Source: Cyathus striatus
Taxonomy: Eukaryota; Basidiomycota; Agaricomycetes; Agaricales; Nidulariaceae
Assembly (NCBI GenBank): GCA_025738555.1
Contig: JAOVFP010000015.1
Span: forward strand, 3,348,001-3,412,000
Direction: 5' to 3'
Length of the DNA: 64,000 nucleotides
Shown here: positions 12,201 through 23,900 of the stretch, piece by piece
How positions within the stretch are numbered: position 1 is the stretch's first letter
Layout: each line of letters opens with the position of its first letter
Notes under the pieces: model-generated
The model's database searches: none
Seen by the model: only the letters and a program-made list of their open reading frames with translations
What the model was told of the DNA's origin: nothing
Translations under genes and position numbers: made by a program

Positions 12201-14592
12201 TAAAGTCAAGGAAGTGGAAGTGGATGGCGGGTACGTGTGCTCAGAAGTTGATTGTTGTTGATTTGAAGATCTTAGAATACCAGAAGGCTCTCCTTTCTCA
12301 TCGATGGGCCTCGGTGACGTGGTAAGGGGGATGAATGTATTAGTTTGTCGTGATATATGCGTGTAGTCGTCCGCATCTAAAGGCGAGTCCTGAGGGGCAC
12401 TAGGCGCTGATCCTGTCCGGCCCAACGATATGGTATCCGAGAACGGGCGCAATAAGGATGACAAACGGAAGGTTGAAATAGGCTTGTTAGAGTTGGAATC
12501 GGTTGTTAATGAAGGACTAATGGCGGAAATGGGTGCAGAATAGGTACGAGATACGGTGGTATCAAGAACTATCTGTGATGCCTCCTTCTCGTCCATAGTA
12601 CGGTGGGTATTCAGAGCGTCACGAATCTTCTCTAATGCAGCTGGCAGATTGTGAAAGTAGGCGAAGAAGTATGAGTCTACAGAAAAATGTTCTTCCTTGT
12701 CTACCACTTTGACCTCTATTGTTTCGCTGAAATCCATGGCAGATGATCTTTCAACGTCAAGAATGGCAGGGTAAGGAATTGCAATCTATAAAAAATTTAA
12801 ATACGAGAAAGGAAAGGCAAGTGTGATACATGCCTTCACGCTATCGCCCATATTCTGTGCCTTAAATATTACCTTGCGTATAGCTTTCACCCATTCATCG
12901 CGAGAAGGCACAGAGTCCGCTCCCAGGGTCACCGACTTTTGATGAGTTCTGACGCGAAACTCTTTCTCCCCTACTGGTTCACAAGATATAGCGTAGCGCA
13001 AGTCGATAATTCCATGGGGAAAATAAGGGTCCTAGACAACGCGCCATTCATCACCTAATTTTGCGCTACAGTTTTTAAATTTACATACCGAAGAAGATTG
13101 ATACCACGACAATGCGTCGTTCTTCAACACAAACCAATGTTTAATCCACCTCTTGGTACGTTGGGCCTTCTTATTCAATGAACCCGACTTCAACACTTGA
13201 TCCTGAAAGAGCATTAAGATCTAAATGATAATGAGGTATAAATGCTCACCTCTCTAGAAGGCATATGCGCAAAAAAGCACAGATAAGAATTAGTCAAATA
13301 CATGTAACCCTGTAGCACTGCGCGATAAAGTGTTGTTAAATATGGGACAAAACACAACAAAGGATTAAACCTACAAACTGAGCGCAGTAGCCAACAAGGC
13401 ATTTCTGAAGAAAAGTGTTTAATTTGAAGTGAGAGCATAATCATCGGACATTTACCTGCCCAAACCTCCGTGATTCCGTCTAATTCGAACACATCCCTCA
13501 ACTTCTCGGCAAGTCTTGCTCTACGATGAAGGCGGACGGTAGCCATACTTCCTGTACGTGTGTTCATAAATTTAAAAGAGTTCACCTGGGCACCCTGAAC
13601 TTGCGTGGTCGGAAATGATTTATGCTGGATATGAGAAGGTCGAGCATCAGACGGCCGGGGGGTATCTTCTTCGAAGTCTTCATGAGATGCCTCTCCCTCA
13701 GATAGCGGGTCCTCATGAGATAAATCATCCTCTTCAGCTACATGATGCCGTATGGATAGCTCGCGTGCTTTATGATCAGTCACGCTAAGTTTCCGAGAGC
13801 GAGCAACTGGCCTGTGAATGGCGTGAATGGAAGAGGACATGTGTTCCGCTATAACAATATGTTTAGCAGTTAGGTAGAAAAAAAGGATTATAATGACGCA
13901 CCCTTGACTTCAGCTTGGTCGTCACTATCCGAGTCAATTGGCCCGAGCTCATGTCCCGTTGCCTCGTCATCATTATCAATTTCTGCCCATGGCAGTGCTT
14001 GTAAGGCTTGAATGAGAGTCTGAGTTCCTGCACGCATCTAAGTCACATTAGCGGAAAAGCAATCACAGCGATAGTGCAAACATACAGAACCATCTCCTCG
14101 AAAAGGCGACAATGAAGGACGGAGGGGTGGAGAGGGAGGTACAATGAATGGAGAGTCGTCTGCGGGCAAGATGGTAGACTTTGATATGTTTGACTTAATC
14201 ATAGCTGAATCTACCGGCGTGCCGGATGGTGGCGATGTAGGGGTCCTATCTGGAGAATGAAGCAAGATAAAAATACGCAGGATATGGAAATGAAAGTAAG
14301 TACCATCTTCGTTATCAGACTGGCTTGGACGAGCTCTGGTTTTGCGAGTAAGGCTGAACATACGAGAACGGGGAAGTGCAGGAAGGCCTGGGCTGGTAGA
14401 CTTTCCACTGACGCTGCGACTGAGTCTATCGACGACAACATTTGAGAGGCGCTTTATTCGGCTATCTGAGGGAGCATTTCCAGAATCCTTTGTGTCCTCG
14501 TGTTTGAGTCCAAGAGAGTTTGGAGACGTGTCGACAGTAGGAGCGGTGGCAGGATTGAGAAAGACAGGCTGTATGTGAGGCTCCTTGGACAT
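9286..14592 (-). CDS. ATG26: Sterol 3-beta-glucosyltransferase with GRAM-PH-GRAM domains
   Basis: UDP-glucose:sterol glucosyltransferase (Ugt51/Atg26 family), which glucosylates ergosterol at membranes and is linked to pexophagy in some fungi. Translation starts at 14592 with [18 protein letters not shown]; a long polar N-terminus follows. Next come a GRAM domain ([17 protein letters not shown]), a PH domain ([27 protein letters not shown]), a Ser-rich linker, a second GRAM ([18 protein letters not shown]), then the GT-B fold. The glycosyltransferase opens with [19 protein letters not shown] and has [29 protein letters not shown] and AGTTGASLR, the UDP-sugar-binding signature. The tail after the last helix is Ser/Arg-rich. 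Domain order and length match the family. Many short introns; not every border was fixed. Confidence 0.92.
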
Positions 14593-15015
14593 GGTAGGGA
14601 AGGATATAATGAAAATGAACAAATACTATACAGCGAGCAATATTATCCCAGTATGCAAGAGAAGTAAAAGAGAAGAGAGAGAAAAGAGAGCGACAGTACG
14701 AGCTGGTGGAGTGAATGAGTAGAGCTGCTGCTTAACCCGTTTGCGGCTTGCCTAATTCAGCACTTGCAGTCCGCGTCATTCTCTCCGCACGCATATTGGA
14801 TTAGTCAGCAGTTGCACGCCTTTAACACGTTCACTCTGAGCTGCTGTGGTGCTTATTAGCTGTAGGTGTCGGCGTACTACCTGTCGTATCTCGTTTCTTC
14901 CTCTTGCAACTCTGGATTTTCATTTTGATATACCACTGATATACCACGAGTGCTGCTTGATACAAGCTGGCTGTCCATTCATACCCATCTTCCCTGTTCT
15001 TCAATCTAAACTTCA
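14593..15015. other. Divergent promoter region ATG26/SUR7-like
   Basis: A 423-bp gap between two divergently transcribed genes, so it should contain both promoters. A purine-rich stretch (14641-14700) lies next to the ATG26 start. I see no clear TATA box or known operator. Confidence 0.5.
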
Positions 15016-16125
15016 ATGCGCGGAGAACTATGTGTCGGCTTTGCATCTATTCTTTCGTAATAATATCTATCTTTTCTATGCTATTAGCTATGTCTGATTA
15101 CCGTCATCTGCGTCTCCAGATTTGCTTCCTTGCTTCTAATGATCTTTGTTCATGTAGAACGCATCCACTTTAATCTATTTTCCTCCCGTCTGATTTCTTT
15201 CTTTCGCAGGTCGGCCAAATAAATACTTCCACTGTTCCTCGGGGAATATACTTTGTTAGCAGTTTTATTTCTTTTTATTATGTTAAAAATAACGAACATT
15301 GTTCAGGCTAAACTCAATGTTTCTGGCTACGGGTGCGATTTTACTCCTTCGACTTCGGCACCGCTACTCACTCAAGTTTCTTCAGTGATGCGCTTCAGGC
15401 AGCCATTCCAGACCCAATCACTAACCTTTATACCACCAACGCGTCTGCTCCACTTGGAGAGAGCGCCGGATTACGTTCATTTTACGAGTTTGGTCTCTAC
15501 GCTCACTGTGGTTACGTCGACCAAAAGAATGGAACATGTGGCAATCATACTATTGGAGAACAATTCAAACCATTCGACGCCATGATATCCGATATGCCTG
15601 ATAATTATCGTAGAATCACGGTTAATTTACTTCCAACGAATATCACCATTCGTGACACCAAATATCTTGGTCAATCTTCCAAAGCTGCCTACTGGATGCT
15701 CCTACTTGGAACAATAGCTGCTGGCATTGCATTTATCACGTTGGTTTCTTTTTTCTCATTGCCATCGGGTGATACTAAATGCAGTTCATTTGTAGTGGAA
15801 TTGCCAAGAATAACCTTACCTTCTTTGTATCGTCCATTTTCGCCATTGCGGGGAGTATTCTTCTGTTGATTGGTGCAGCTATTTGGACAGTACTAGTCAA
15901 CAAGACGGCAGCATTGAATGACTTACTTCTACAAGTGCAGCCGGAGGGAACGGTTCCGCTTGGAATTGAGGTGTCTGCAGGGCCGGGTTTATTTATGGCA
16001 TGGGCTGCGTTTGCATGTCTCATCGTGTCGATTGTACCCTACATGATCAGGTGTGTGGAGCGAGCTTGTGTATTTGTTCTTCATGGCTAACACGGTGTTT
16101 CAGTTGTTGCACGTACCGCGGATGA
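15016..16125 (+). CDS. SUR7/PalI-family four-span membrane protein
   Basis: Plasma-membrane protein of the SUR7/PalI family (eisosome organisation, cell-wall stress, or pH signalling). Seven exons keep the frame: 15016-15056, 15120-15153, 15210-15254, 15307-15332, 15377-15743, 15785-16050 and 16104-16125, giving 266 residues. The first span is MRGELCVGFASILSFASLLL, followed by VGQINTSTVP and LNVSGYG. The extracellular loop has NASAPLGESAGLRSFYEFGLYAHCGYV. Three more hydrophobic spans follow (MLLLGTIAAGIAFITL, IFAIAGSILLLIGAAIW, AWAAFACLIVSIV). The short exon 4 and the 44-nt intron 15333-15376 are inferred because the conserved loop is in another frame; the model is in frame throughout. The C-terminus ends soon after the fourth span. 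Confidence 0.82.
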
Positions 16126-16635
16126 AGGGGATGGCAGGCCATCTCAGACGAAACGAAAGAAAAACGATTATGGCTATCACGCACTAGAGATCTCGTAGTA
16201 TAGCTATCTAACGAACGATATTATCTTAAGATGTATTGACTATTATTAACGACTGGGACATTATACGATATTTACGGGGGACGGAGAGATGATCCGGAGT
16301 GTAGTGCAAAGAGCAAACCCACGGATGGTAAACGTGGGGTGCGAGTGACGTAAGAAAGACTGCGGACGGGAGTGGTAGCAGCCTTCAGGCCTTCAGGTAT
16401 CAAGTAAACTGGTTCAGGGGAGGATTGTTGAATTGGCGTGGAAGCGAGTGCGGGATTGATTGACCGACAGAGTGGTGCGGACAGTTGAGTCAAACCAAGC
16501 AAACCTCTGCGGCTGTTCTTGTTCCCACTGCTTTCTTTTTCTTGCTGCCCTTTCCTTCCTCCCCTCCTCTCCTTCAGAACATCTTCCACCTTCCCTTCAC
16601 CTTTCCTTTGTCCTTTCTTTTCTTCCCCCCCCCCC
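16126..16635. other. Intergenic, pyrimidine-rich promoter of GH72 gene
   Basis: Gap between the SUR7-like and GH72 genes. From about 16505 to 16635 the plus strand is strongly CT-rich and ends in a run of eleven C (16625-16635) that touches the ATG. Such CT tracts are common before strongly expressed fungal genes. A minus-strand open frame here is the low-complexity mirror of this tract. Confidence 0.6.
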
Positions 16636-18597
16636 ATGATATCCAACCTGAGAGCCTCCGCGCTCTTAGCTGCAGCCGCAGCCTTCCTCGTGCCCAACGT
16701 ACTCGCCATTCCCAAGGTATCGCGTGTTGGTCGCTACCTCTACTCCGACGACGGCTCCAGGTTCTACATCAAGGGTATTGCATATCAAGAACAAGGTCTC
16801 GTCCCATTACCCCGCTTTCCTCTATTTACCTAATTATCCGCCCCCTAGGTGTCGTCGTCCAGTCCGATGACAACAGCTTCGGCGAACCTTCCAGCTTCAT
16901 TGACCCTCTCGCTATTCCCGACGCTTGCTCTCGCGATCTCCCTATCCTTCAGCAACTCCAAATCAATACCATTCGCGTTTACAGCGTCAACTCTTCTTTG
17001 AATCACGATGACTGCATGAAGACCTTCAGTGATGCCGGTATATATACCATGCAAGTTCCGCCCCCGCATTCTAATTTCTTTATCTGACTCAAAGTGTCCC
17101 GCTCGCTTCTTCTAGTATCGATCTTGCTTTACCCCTTAATGGTTCTATTGACCGTACCGTTCCTACCTGGTCCACCAATCTTCTCGACGAATACACTGCC
17201 ACTATCGACGCTTTTAGCAAGTATGATAATGTTTTGGCCTACAATGTTGGCAATGAGGTTGTCGTCCAGAATTCCACAGGTGCTGCTCCCTATGTGAAGG
17301 CTGCTGCTCGCGATATTCGTGCCTACCTGTAAGAGTGTATTTGATATTCCAGTGGATAAATCACTAAACTAGTTCACCGCTCATCTTAGCACATCAAAGA
17401 GTTCATCCGCTCTTGTTGGTTATGCTGCTATCAACGGCGATTCCAACTGGAGGGTCGCTCTCGCCAACTTCCTCTCCTGTGATCCTTCAGGAAGCAACTC
17501 TGGCGCCACTGCCATTGATCTTTACGGTTTGAATGATTAGTACGTATTATAAGGGTCCTGATTACCATGTCAACATACTGACTTGTGGCTTAGCGAGTGG
17601 TGTGGTGACTCTAGCTTTGAATCCTCCTATGCCCATACTTTTGGGGACTATGCAGGTTATAACGTTGCCGCTTACTTCAGCGAGTTTGGTTGCATTACAT
17701 CGCCTCCTCGCCTGTGGACCGAATCGGCATCCCTCTTCAGTTCTCAAATGTCCCCAGTCTGGTCTGGTGGCATTGCCTTCTCCTACTTCCCTGCCACCAG
17801 CGCTCAAGGGCAGTTTGGCTTGGTTACCATATCCGATGACAGCAAGACTGTGACAACTAGCGATGACTTCGACAGGCTCAAGACTCAGTACACTCAACTT
17901 TCGCCCCCCAATGATCCTCCCCAGAGCTCCGTCACTGCTGCATCTTTCCCTGCTTGTCCCACTGCGAATTCGACATGGCTTGCTTCCAACACAATCCCTC
18001 CGACGCCTAATGAATCCGCCTGCGACTGCCTCGAGAGTGCATTAAGTTGCCAATTTACTCCGGCTACGTCAAACTATACTGCTATTGTCGGCGAGCTCCT
18101 TAACACTGGCTGCAGTCTACTCGGCCAGGCGGGCGGATCATGCGACGACATCGGCAGTAATGGAACAGCGGGTACTTATGGCCGTGTATCAGGATGTGAT
18201 CCCAGTGCGTATTTTTCTCCGTCTAAATGGATGTAGTGTTTGCTTAATCTTTGCAACAGCCATTAAGGTCTCATATGTTATGAGCGAGTACTATGAAATT
18301 AATAACCGTAATAGTCAAGCTTGCTTGTTCGCTGGTAACGGGACCGTTAACCCCCTTTCTAAAACGTCTGCTACGGCTGCTGCGAGCTCATGCGTTTCAA
18401 GCCCATCAGCAACTTTTACGCCGTCCGCTGCTCCTACTGGCAGCAATACTGTACAATCTAGCGGTGGAAGCTCGGCTTCCTCTGGAGGATCAAGCAGCAG
18501 TGGAGGCGTGAAGCTCGTAGCTGATACAAATGCAGTTGTTGGAATGGGGGTCATGGCTTTTATCTCTGCAGCAAGCGCATTTTTTACTCTTGCATGA
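16636..18597 (+). CDS. GPI-anchored beta-1,3-glucanosyltransferase, GH72 with X8/CBM43
   Basis: GAS/GEL-family enzyme that elongates cell-wall beta-1,3-glucan at the outer face of the plasma membrane. The N-terminus (MISNLRASALLAAAAAFLVP) is a signal peptide ending near PNVLA. The GH72 domain starts with VGRYLYSDDGSRFYIKGIAYQ. YNVGNEVV (about residue 165) supplies the acid/base Glu and YFSEFGC (about residue 268) the nucleophile Glu. After a linker, the Cys-rich X8 module runs from CDCLESALSCQF through GSCDDIGSNGTAGTYG to SQACLFAGNG. A Ser/Gly-rich segment and a hydrophobic tail (AFISAASAFFTLA) form the GPI signal. It is complete, with about six short introns, and corresponds to the Gas1/Gas2 class that carries X8. 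Confidence 0.93.
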
Positions 18598-18962
18598 AAG
18601 AATTGCTGTGCGGACTTCGGATTCAGGATTCTAGCTACTACATACCTATTAAGTACTGCCTGAAGGGACATATCCGTGGACTCGTTATATAAGTTTTGGA
18701 CATTGTTTTAGCATGTAGTCTACTCTTAATTTCAATATATACATTCCGTCGCGCGATGGAGCTCTCGGAACCTCGAGCTCGGAATGCGGAGGAACGTTCA
18801 ACGCACGGGCCTGTTTGTCTTGCGTTTGTCGGAGTTTTAAAATAATAAATTTCAGACCGTTGAACATTTGAATACGGCTGCAACGCTTTCTGCGAACCAT
18901 TATCGTTCCTGGTGAGCTTTCCTCTGCCCTACACTCTTAATCCTTAGGCTTCTTCTATCTGA
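18598..18962. other. Intergenic, no gene seen
   Basis: About 365 bp between the GH72 gene and the RNA-binding protein gene. No RNA gene or repeat recognised. Confidence 0.5.
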
Positions 18963-20836
18963 ATGGCCGCCGTTCCGAACGTCGTCGACGACTCCCTGCA
19001 CCCCAGCAGCTGGGGTGTTCAGGAAGAACAGGGCATGGGTCCAGGAGGCAATGGGCAACCTGCTAATGGAACGTCTCTGCCTGTGGACGATCGAGATGTT
19101 GGTCAGGATCCTGAAAACCAAGATTATTCGCGTGGTGCGAGCGTGGGCGATGTGGGCGCTACTGGTAGCAAGGTCGACTCCTACCGCGAGAAACAACGCA
19201 AGGTGCTTAGGTCTTTTCTGTCTGTCTGTCTCCTGCTTGCACGTTCAAAGAGAAACGTCCCCGAATAATGTTTATAAAATATGGTTTGGCATTCCGATGC
19301 TGGGCTACCTCATCTTTGAGCTTCTCTTTCGTAGTCTTGTTCATCTTTATGCCGCTTCGTTGGAGGCTGTTCTCATCTCGGGGCTCTGAACAAAGTTCTT
19401 TGTTTCTCTGTGTCTCGACTGGTGTTTACTTTCTGCTGCGCAGCCGAACAAAGTCTACATTGGTGGCTTACCCGAACACACCCGTGAGGAGGACTTGCAA
19501 AACTGTTTTGGGAAAATTGGAAATATCATTAATATCGAATTGAAGTGAGTGCCGTGCTACCCCATTTCGACAGGTACTGACTTTGTTCTTTATCTAGAGT
19601 AGGATATGGGTTTGTGGTAAGTTTAATGCTTGTTAACTCTTACATGAGTATGTGCAATGAATAATGGTGGTATCAAAGGAATTTGACAGCAAAGAGGCAG
19701 CAGAAGAAAGCGTTGCAAAGTATCATGAAGGATTCTTCATGGGCAACAAGATAAGAGTTGAAATTTCTCATGGGGGAGGAAGAACCGCAAAATATGCTGG
19801 TGATCCTGGTGCCTGCTTCAAGTGCGGGCAAATGGGTCATTGGGCAAGGTAGGATTCGTCTTGTCTTAGGGTAGTTGTCTAGTTACTAAAAAAATACAGG
19901 GAATGTCCGAATCATCCAGGAGCGTATGTACTGGTTTATTTTGATACATAATTATTTGCTCACTAAATCTTGCAATAGTGCACATCGCCGCTCAAACTAT
20001 GATCCACCATTGATTGACCGTATTCAACGGGACTATTCTAGGTCTTTGCCTCCGGCTCGCGACGAGTTCCCGCCGCGTTACCCCCCTCGGGATGCGCGCT
20101 ATGACTACTCTGCTCCTCCTCGTGACTTCAGAAGGCCACCGTCTCCTAGAGGCTATCGTGATTATCCTGCACCGCCCGCTGATCGAGTTCGTGATTATGA
20201 TGATTACCGTCGAGGTTCTGTAAACGATCGCGACCGTTATCCTCCTGCTGATTACAGAGGTCGTTATCCTCCGCCCGACTCTGCATATCGTAGTTATGGT
20301 GCACCACCACCTGCTACATACGATCGTTATGAACGGCGCTCCGGCGAAAGATATCCACCATATCCACCGCCTGCTACTAGCAGTAGCAGAGCTAGAACAC
20401 CTCCCAGGGTGCGAGATGATTACGATCGATTGCCTCCACCAGCTCCAGCTCCAGCTCGGTAAAATCGTCTGATATTCACTGGTGTTTCAATTGAGCTTAC
20501 CTTGCCTCTCACAGTGATTATCCCGATTACCGTGGCAGGCCTGTCTCTCCACCTCCTGCCCGATATCCTGCCGAGTACACATCCCGAATGAGCGCTGAAC
20601 CTCCTGCAACACGATATAGGCAAGTGCTACATATTTTAATTACTAGAATTTTTGTCTCACAGTTAGCCGCCAGGAGAAGATCAGAGAGTCCTCGCCCTGC
20701 CTATGATTATCCTGCCAATGGCTACTCAGGAAGTCCTTCGGCTGCACCCATTCCCCCCCCTGCTCGTGCTCCTGCTCGCGACTATGTACCACCACGTAAC
20801 GGACGTGATCCCGAACCCCCTTACCGAAGGGTCTGA
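18963..20836 (+). CDS. RRM and CCHC zinc-knuckle RNA-binding protein, SR-like
   Basis: Likely nuclear pre-mRNA-binding or splicing factor, similar in layout to zinc-knuckle SR proteins. An acidic, Gly/Asn-rich N-terminus (about 75 residues) precedes one RRM: NKVYIGGLPEHTREEDLQNC gives RNP2 and VGYGFVEFDSKEAAEE gives RNP1. The knuckle CFKCGQMGHWARECP fits C-x2-C-x4-H-x4-C. The C-terminus is a long low-complexity tail rich in Arg, Tyr, Asp and Pro (RYPPRDARYDY, RRRSESPRPAYDYP), with few classic RS repeats. The gene is split into small exons, including a 19-nt exon (19598-19616) that encodes VGYGFV inside RNP1. Exact function is inferred from domains only. Tail-to-tail with the ABC transporter. 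Confidence 0.85.
19598..19616 (+). other. 19-nt microexon in RNP1
   Basis: Flanked by AG before 19598 and GT after 19616. It is required to read VGYGFVEFDS across the conserved RNP1 strand. Confidence 0.8.
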
Positions 20837-20992
20837 CTTCACATGTTGCGATAGTAACGATTACAGGACTTGTCATTTGAAAAAAAAATCCTATAAATAA
20901 TTGATTATATTTGTAGAATCTCCTTATATGCTGTACATGAATTGGTATTTTCCTTTTGAAAATCGACAACATCATATGTTTAGTGGCAATAT

Positions 20993-23900
20993 CTATTGAC
21001 TGTTAGCTGCCATTGCATAGAGGGTTTCTTTATCTCCCGATTCTTCTACCAGTGCACGTAATTTTCCATCGTTCTTTTGTAAAAGCTGTTTAGGACTGTC
21101 GTATTCAACCTAGCAATATAGTTAGATCGATCTTCTGTAGCTATTGGTTCAATGTTTTATCCACTCACAATTCGTCCAGCATCCAGTACAATCTGTATGT
21201 GAAATAAATAAATAAATTGATAAGTCAGTGAGGTCTACGCACTATTTTATCGGAATCCATAATAGTATGGAGTCGATGAGCAATTGTAATGATGGTAACA
21301 TCTGAGCCAAGTTCATTGCGAAGCGATGACTGTATGACGGAATCTGTTTTATGGTCTAGGAACGGAAGTTAGTCATCGCAAACAGTATACTCATGTTCAA
21401 GCCCACCAATTGCAGAAGTAGCTAAATATACAAAATTGTGTTAGTCTACTTTTGAGCAACAGGAATTTAGAACGCACCTTCGTCCAAAATCAGAAGTTTG
21501 CTTCCCTAACAATGGCTCTTGCGAGAGCAAGGATTTGGCGCTGTCCCACGGACAAGTTGCCCCCTCCGCTGGATATAGCAGTGTCAAGTGTTATCTTTCC
21601 CTCGTCCATGTCAGTTTGAAGCGCAAAAAGCCCAGCAGAACGTAACGCATCATTCAGCACAGCGTCATCATGTTGTTGGAAAGGATCCAAGTTCTGGCGC
21701 AATGTGCCGCTGAGTAGTTCAGGCTGCGCCATAAAAATGTTAGTTTGAATGATAACATTGGTCAGAGAACTTCTCTAGCTTACGACTTGGGGAATAATTG
21801 TAATATTTGAACGCAATGCATCAAGATTGAGCGATTTCGTATTAATGCCATCGTAGTATACGTCACCATCTGTGAAAATGCAGCGTAAAAGAGAAAGGGT
21901 TAGAGAACTCTGATGAAATTATCTCAGCGGGAATGGCGACAAAAATAGCGAATAGTAATGCAACCTTTCCTGATCCTGTCCTTCCAACTATAATCACGCA
22001 GAAAGCATAAGATTAAATGCATGCACCACAGCAATGCAAAACCACTACTTACCGACTCCGATTCTTTCACCGGATCTGATGTTGAATGTCAGATCGTGGA
22101 GTACTTTTGGACCGTCCAGCGAATATCTGGCGCTTAAACTTTTCACCTCAACCTTTCCACTACTGGGCCAAAATGCAGGAGGGATCCCACTCATTGAAGG
22201 CTTCAGTTCTTTTTCAATATCGATATAGCCTTTAATGCGTTCCAAGCTATGCATTTGATATGAATCATTTTGTTAAGTCAGATGTGTAGCCACATACCTA
22301 TTTCCTAAAGTGTGACGTTATGAGTTGGGTACAGACAGAAAAGTAATAACCATACCTTGCACCTCGAAATCATTTAATACTCGAACCCACCATAGTATCA
22401 TGCCGCTAAACCCAACTTCAAACGAGAAATATTGGCAATTGCAGATAGAAAGCATCTAGAGTCACTCACTTGCCATGTTCAGAGAAAATCCGGTGTTTGA
22501 GGCAGTATGATTTTGAAAGTACACAAGATATACAGCCAAGGAAGCCGCGAAGAGTCCGCCCATGGCGTCGATGCGTATGCAGATCCAGCGGTTTAAATTA
22601 TAGAAAGTCCTTGCAGCTCGCGTGTATCGGTCGATGCGATTCAATGATTCTGTAATGAACTGTTGTTGTGCTCCATAAGCACGAATGGAGGCTATAAAGT
22701 ACTTTGTGTCAGCTTGCTGCAATATGTGATTAAAGAACAACTCACTGAGGCCGGCTATCGCTGCTCCAAAACTAAAGCACCATGAAACACAATTGTATAA
22801 AACAATAAATCAGAACACTTACTGGCCCAGAACAGGCGCCTTAACGTTGGACATTTCACGCTTAACTGATAGTTGCGCTGCGATATAGATCTGACCACAC
22901 CAACCTCCCAAGGCAGCAACTAGTATCCCGGGGAATACAAAGACAGGTGTCATCGATATTACTGCACCAAATTTGACCATCATCGTCATTGTCATCCCTG
23001 ATAAGTACCAAAGCCCGCTCGATATCGGACCGTCAACTACAAATAACTTTAGATATCCGAACATTGGCATATTTAATTCTGACTTACCGGCTCTTATATC
23101 CTGAGTGCAGCGAGTGATCACACGGGAAATCGGTGTAGTGTCAAGCCATCTGAGTACTAATTAGCAACTTAGCTTAGCACCACACTATAGCTGGACAGAT
23201 ACCTTAATGTAGTGCCCAACACAGATTCGATAAGTTGCTGATGAATTGTCTTTGAAGCCCTTATGGCTCCGAACATATACACTGTATATGATACGGAGTA
23301 AATGATCGATGATCCCAGTAATAGTGCTCCTGTGCAAACGCGAGTTTTAGTCAGTGTTAAATATTACTACGTTATACGTGTGCCAAGTGCACGAACCATA
23401 TACGCCGAGATAGCTGCCAACTATCGTTAGCGACACATTTCAAACACTAGAAATTGAGAAAAGAGACTAACTAGAGAACTGGAACCTCAGATGCGGAGTG
23501 GTCGGTATATTGGGAAGCCCAGTATCCAAGATACCATGTTTGGATTGCTCCAAAGATTTCCGCAATCGCAAGTCCAAGTACAAAGGCGATGAAGAAAACT
23601 ACAGGATGATTTCCGCCTAAACCAGCAAAATACATTCTCACTAATTGCGGTCAGCTTATGCACTATTATTATAGTGCTATATACGTACGGGCTTCCCAAC
23701 CAACATGGCTATCATAAAACGTAAGCTTCATTCATTAGCTAAAACTCGACATATACTCACCCCTCTTCTATCTCCTCCGCGACGATGAGCTTCCCATCAA
23801 CCTTGGGCGGTACAACTTTGGATGCGGCGGAATCATCTATTTCTTGTCCAGCCTTGTCAATCACTGCTTGATCCTGCTCTAGTTCTCTTGCCAGCAATTT

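Noticed and set aside
15253..15585. 110-codon frame in the SUR7-like gene as a separate protein
   Set aside because: Only its first few residues (LNVSGYG) fit; the rest is the wrong frame of the conserved loop.
16272..16715. Minus-strand 147-codon frame before the GH72 gene
   Set aside because: It is the reverse of a CT-rich tract, has low-complexity Lys/Gly/Arg content, and overlaps the real start and signal peptide of the GH72 gene.
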